From Desulfovibrionaceae bacterium (lineage in GTDB: Bacteria; Desulfobacterota; Desulfovibrionia; Desulfovibrionales; Desulfovibrionaceae): a DNA stretch of 15,280 nucleotides. The position numbers were made by a program, and so were the translations under genes. This document shows positions 14,103-15,280 of this stretch, in pieces. The stretch covers positions 1 to 15,280 of the forward strand of contig CAAGJV010000474.1 in NCBI GenBank assembly GCA_900770205.1. Direction: 5' to 3'. Position 1 is the stretch's first letter, and each line of letters opens with the position of its first letter. A model generated the notes under the pieces. That model ran no database searches. It was not told the DNA's origin and saw only the letters and a list, made by a program, of their open reading frames with translations.

Positions 14103-14735
14103 ATGACCCGTAAATTTGTTTCCCTCACGTTGCTGCTGTCGTTCATTCTTCTCGCCATCAGCTCCTTCATGCTCTATATCGTGCCGGAAGGGCGCATCGC
14201 CTTCTGGTCTCACTGGACAGCTCTCTCCTTCAGCAAGGAAGAATGGGGGGCCATGCATCTTACCGGCGGCATACTGTTCATCCTCTTCTGCTTCTGGCAT
14301 ATTCTCCTGAATATCCGCCCTCTGAAGGCCTATATTCTGGGCAAAAAAGGATACGCAGCTGTTCTGTGTTCCGTACTTGCCTGCCTTTTGTGCTACACGG
14401 CTACCCTGCAGGGCTGGCAGCCCACCCAGTTTATTCTTGACCTGAATCAGCAAATCAAAGCCGACCAGGAAAAGAAGCATGGCACGCCTCCCTACGGCCA
14501 TGCGGAAAAAAGCTCTCTGTCCACATTCTGCTCCTTTCTCAAGCTCGATGAGGCGCGTGTTGTTGAAGGCTTGAAAGAACGGGGGATAGACGATTTCAAC
14601 CCGGCCCAAACGCTGGAAGATATCGCCGTGGCAAACGGCATTACGCCTGCCCTGCTGTACAAGAAAATTCTGGATATCCCCGGCATGACTCCATCCATGA
14701 CAGGAAAAGGAAGAGGGCGCCGCGCTGCTGAATAA
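14103..14735 (+). CDS. DUF4405-like membrane protein
   Basis: The 210-residue protein has three predicted membrane helices near the N-terminus (about residues 5-27, 50-70 and 83-103). Histidines at 37, 52 and 66, the latter two one helix face apart (AMHLTGG and FCFWHILLN), resemble the DUF4405 family, a small cytochrome b561-like fold that may bind heme. The soluble C-terminal part (about 135-190) contains a compact helical segment with TLEDIAVANGITPALLYKKIL, reminiscent of a short helix-turn-helix-like tail found in related proteins. A clear CAGGAG site lies 6 bases before the ATG. No partner redox enzyme is visible in the window, so its electron partner is unknown. The gene stands alone between tRNA-Ala (divergent) and the PPK2 gene (convergent). 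No strong promoter was recognised in the 178-base gap upstream. Heme binding is inference. Confidence 0.72.
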   Translation: MTRKFVSLTLLLSFILLAISSFMLYIVPEGRIAFWSHWTALSFSKEEWGAMHLTGGILFILFCFWHILLNIRPLKAYILGKKGYAAVLCSVLACLLCYTATLQGWQPTQFILDLNQQIKADQEKKHGTPPYGHAEKSSLSTFCSFLKLDEARVVEGLKERGIDDFNPAQTLEDIAVANGITPALLYKKILDIPGMTPSMTGKGRGRRAAE

Positions 14736-14770
14736 CGGCATTCCTTGAAGCCGCCTTCCCTAAATTTTTC

Positions 14771-14824
14771 TAAAGCCGAACCGCTCAGGGCCATCTCTTT
14801 CAAATCCTGAGCGGTTCGGCTTTA
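14771..14824. terminator. 19-bp perfect inverted repeat, probable bidirectional terminator
   Basis: 14771-14789 and 14806-14824 are perfect inverted repeats (TAAAGCCGAACCGCTCAGG and its complement) around a 16-base loop. They lie between two convergent genes, 35 bases after the DUF4405 stop and 10 bases after the PPK2 stop. The T-runs are short (TTT) in both directions, so termination efficiency is uncertain despite the strong stem. Confidence 0.7.
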
Positions 14825-14834
14825 ACATTGCTTC

Positions 14835-15280
14835 TTATCTCTGCTTTTTCCGATGGGCTTTCTTTTCCTCCGCATCCTTCAAGGCCTTCTTCAGAGAATC
14901 TCTGTAGGCTTTCAGCACGGCAATACGGGCATATTTCTTGTCTTCCGCAGGAATGATATGCCATGGCGCACATTCCGTACTTGTTCTGAGAAACATTTCA
15001 TCCGCTGCACGTCTGTAAGCCTGCCATTTTTCGCGGTTCCTCCAGTCTTCCGCTGTTATTTTATACTGCTTCCACGGAGTTTCCTCTCGTTCCTTAAAAC
15101 GCCTCAGCTGTTCATCGGGAGAAATATGGAGCCAGAATTTCACCAGCACATTGCCCTGCCTCGTCAGCTGGCTTTCAAAAAGATTGATCTCCGAATAGGC
15201 TCGGCTCCAGTCTTCCCTGGGAGTCAGGCCTTCCACTCTCTCTCCCAGAACTCTGCCATACCATGACCTGTCGTAAACAC
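14835..15280 (-). CDS. Polyphosphate kinase 2 family protein, 5' end beyond window
   Basis: The open frame enters from the right edge and ends at 14835, leaving about 147 C-terminal residues. The start is outside the window, so the internal GTG at 15236 is not the start. The fragment begins with VYDRSWYGRVLGERVEG, the PPK2 motif that includes the catalytic Asp-Arg pair. It continues through KFWLHISPDEQLRRFKERE, ITAEDWRNREKW and RTSTECAPW, then a lysine-rich tail. This pattern most resembles the polyphosphate:AMP phosphotransferase (PAP) branch of PPK2, which makes ADP from AMP and polyphosphate. Whether the full protein has one or two PPK2 domains cannot be told here. It converges on the DUF4405 gene across a long inverted repeat. 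Confidence 0.9.
   Translation of the reverse strand, partial: VYDRSWYGRVLGERVEGLTPREDWSRAYSEINLFESQLTRQGNVLVKFWLHISPDEQLRRFKEREETPWKQYKITAEDWRNREKWQAYRRAADEMFLRTSTECAPWHIIPAEDKKYARIAVLKAYRDSLKKALKDAEEKKAHRKKQR

Noticed and set aside
14085..14741. Minus-strand 218-codon open frame
   Set aside because: It is antisense to the DUF4405 gene, which has a good ribosome site and coherent membrane helices.

Overview
This 15.3 kb window looks like ordinary chromosome from a Gram-negative bacterium. My best guess is an intestinal-type member of the Desulfovibrionaceae (inference from gene order, protein style and moderate GC; not tested by search). The Gram-negative call rests on a long YidC with a large periplasmic domain, TatA, DksA and the PssA/Psd phosphatidylethanolamine pathway. 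Both edges cut through genes. The first 19 bases are Illumina TruSeq adapter sequence, so the left edge is a contig end and not a biological boundary. No gene-free stretch exceeds 300 bases; the longest gaps are about 180-190 bases (1396-1584, 6666-6846, 13925-14102).

Layout. (1) 20-3164, carbon and cofactor salvage: a partial glycogen-debranching enzyme (minus) diverges from a glucokinase-pncC pair (plus). The debranching enzyme would release free glucose, which glucokinase traps as glucose-6-phosphate; PncC recycles nicotinamide mononucleotide. (2) 3204-6665, minus strand: an unrecognised 255-aa protein, a HAD phosphatase, dksA (TTG start) and an NFACT/RqcH-like protein, closely spaced and possibly co-transcribed. 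(3) 6785-7546, plus strand: promoter, tatA, a tandem-ACT protein and a strong terminator. (4) 7577-8455: an EamA-type transporter whose start codon lies 13 bases after the terminator of the next operon. (5) 8469-9958: psd-pssA, phosphatidylethanolamine synthesis. (6) 10022-13747: the classical rpmH-rnpA-yidD-yidC-jag cluster with a good sigma70-type promoter and a terminator after jag. rpmH (44 aa) is easily missed. The mnmE gene that often follows jag is absent here. (7) 13812-13965: tRNA-Ala(GGC) with promoter and terminator. (8) 14103-15280: a DUF4405 membrane protein converging on the 3' end of a PPK2-family polyphosphate kinase across a 19-bp perfect inverted repeat.

I found no CRISPR array, prophage, insertion sequence or defence island, and no convincing undescribed system. 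The observations most worth a second look are: adapter contamination at the contig edge, a U50-U64 mismatch in the T-stem of tRNA-Ala(GGC), an NFACT protein lacking the Asp of the RqcH Asp-Arg pair, the terminator lying directly upstream of the EamA start, the structured rpmH-rnpA spacer, the unknown protein upstream of the HAD-dksA genes, and the long inverted repeat before the PPK2 gene.
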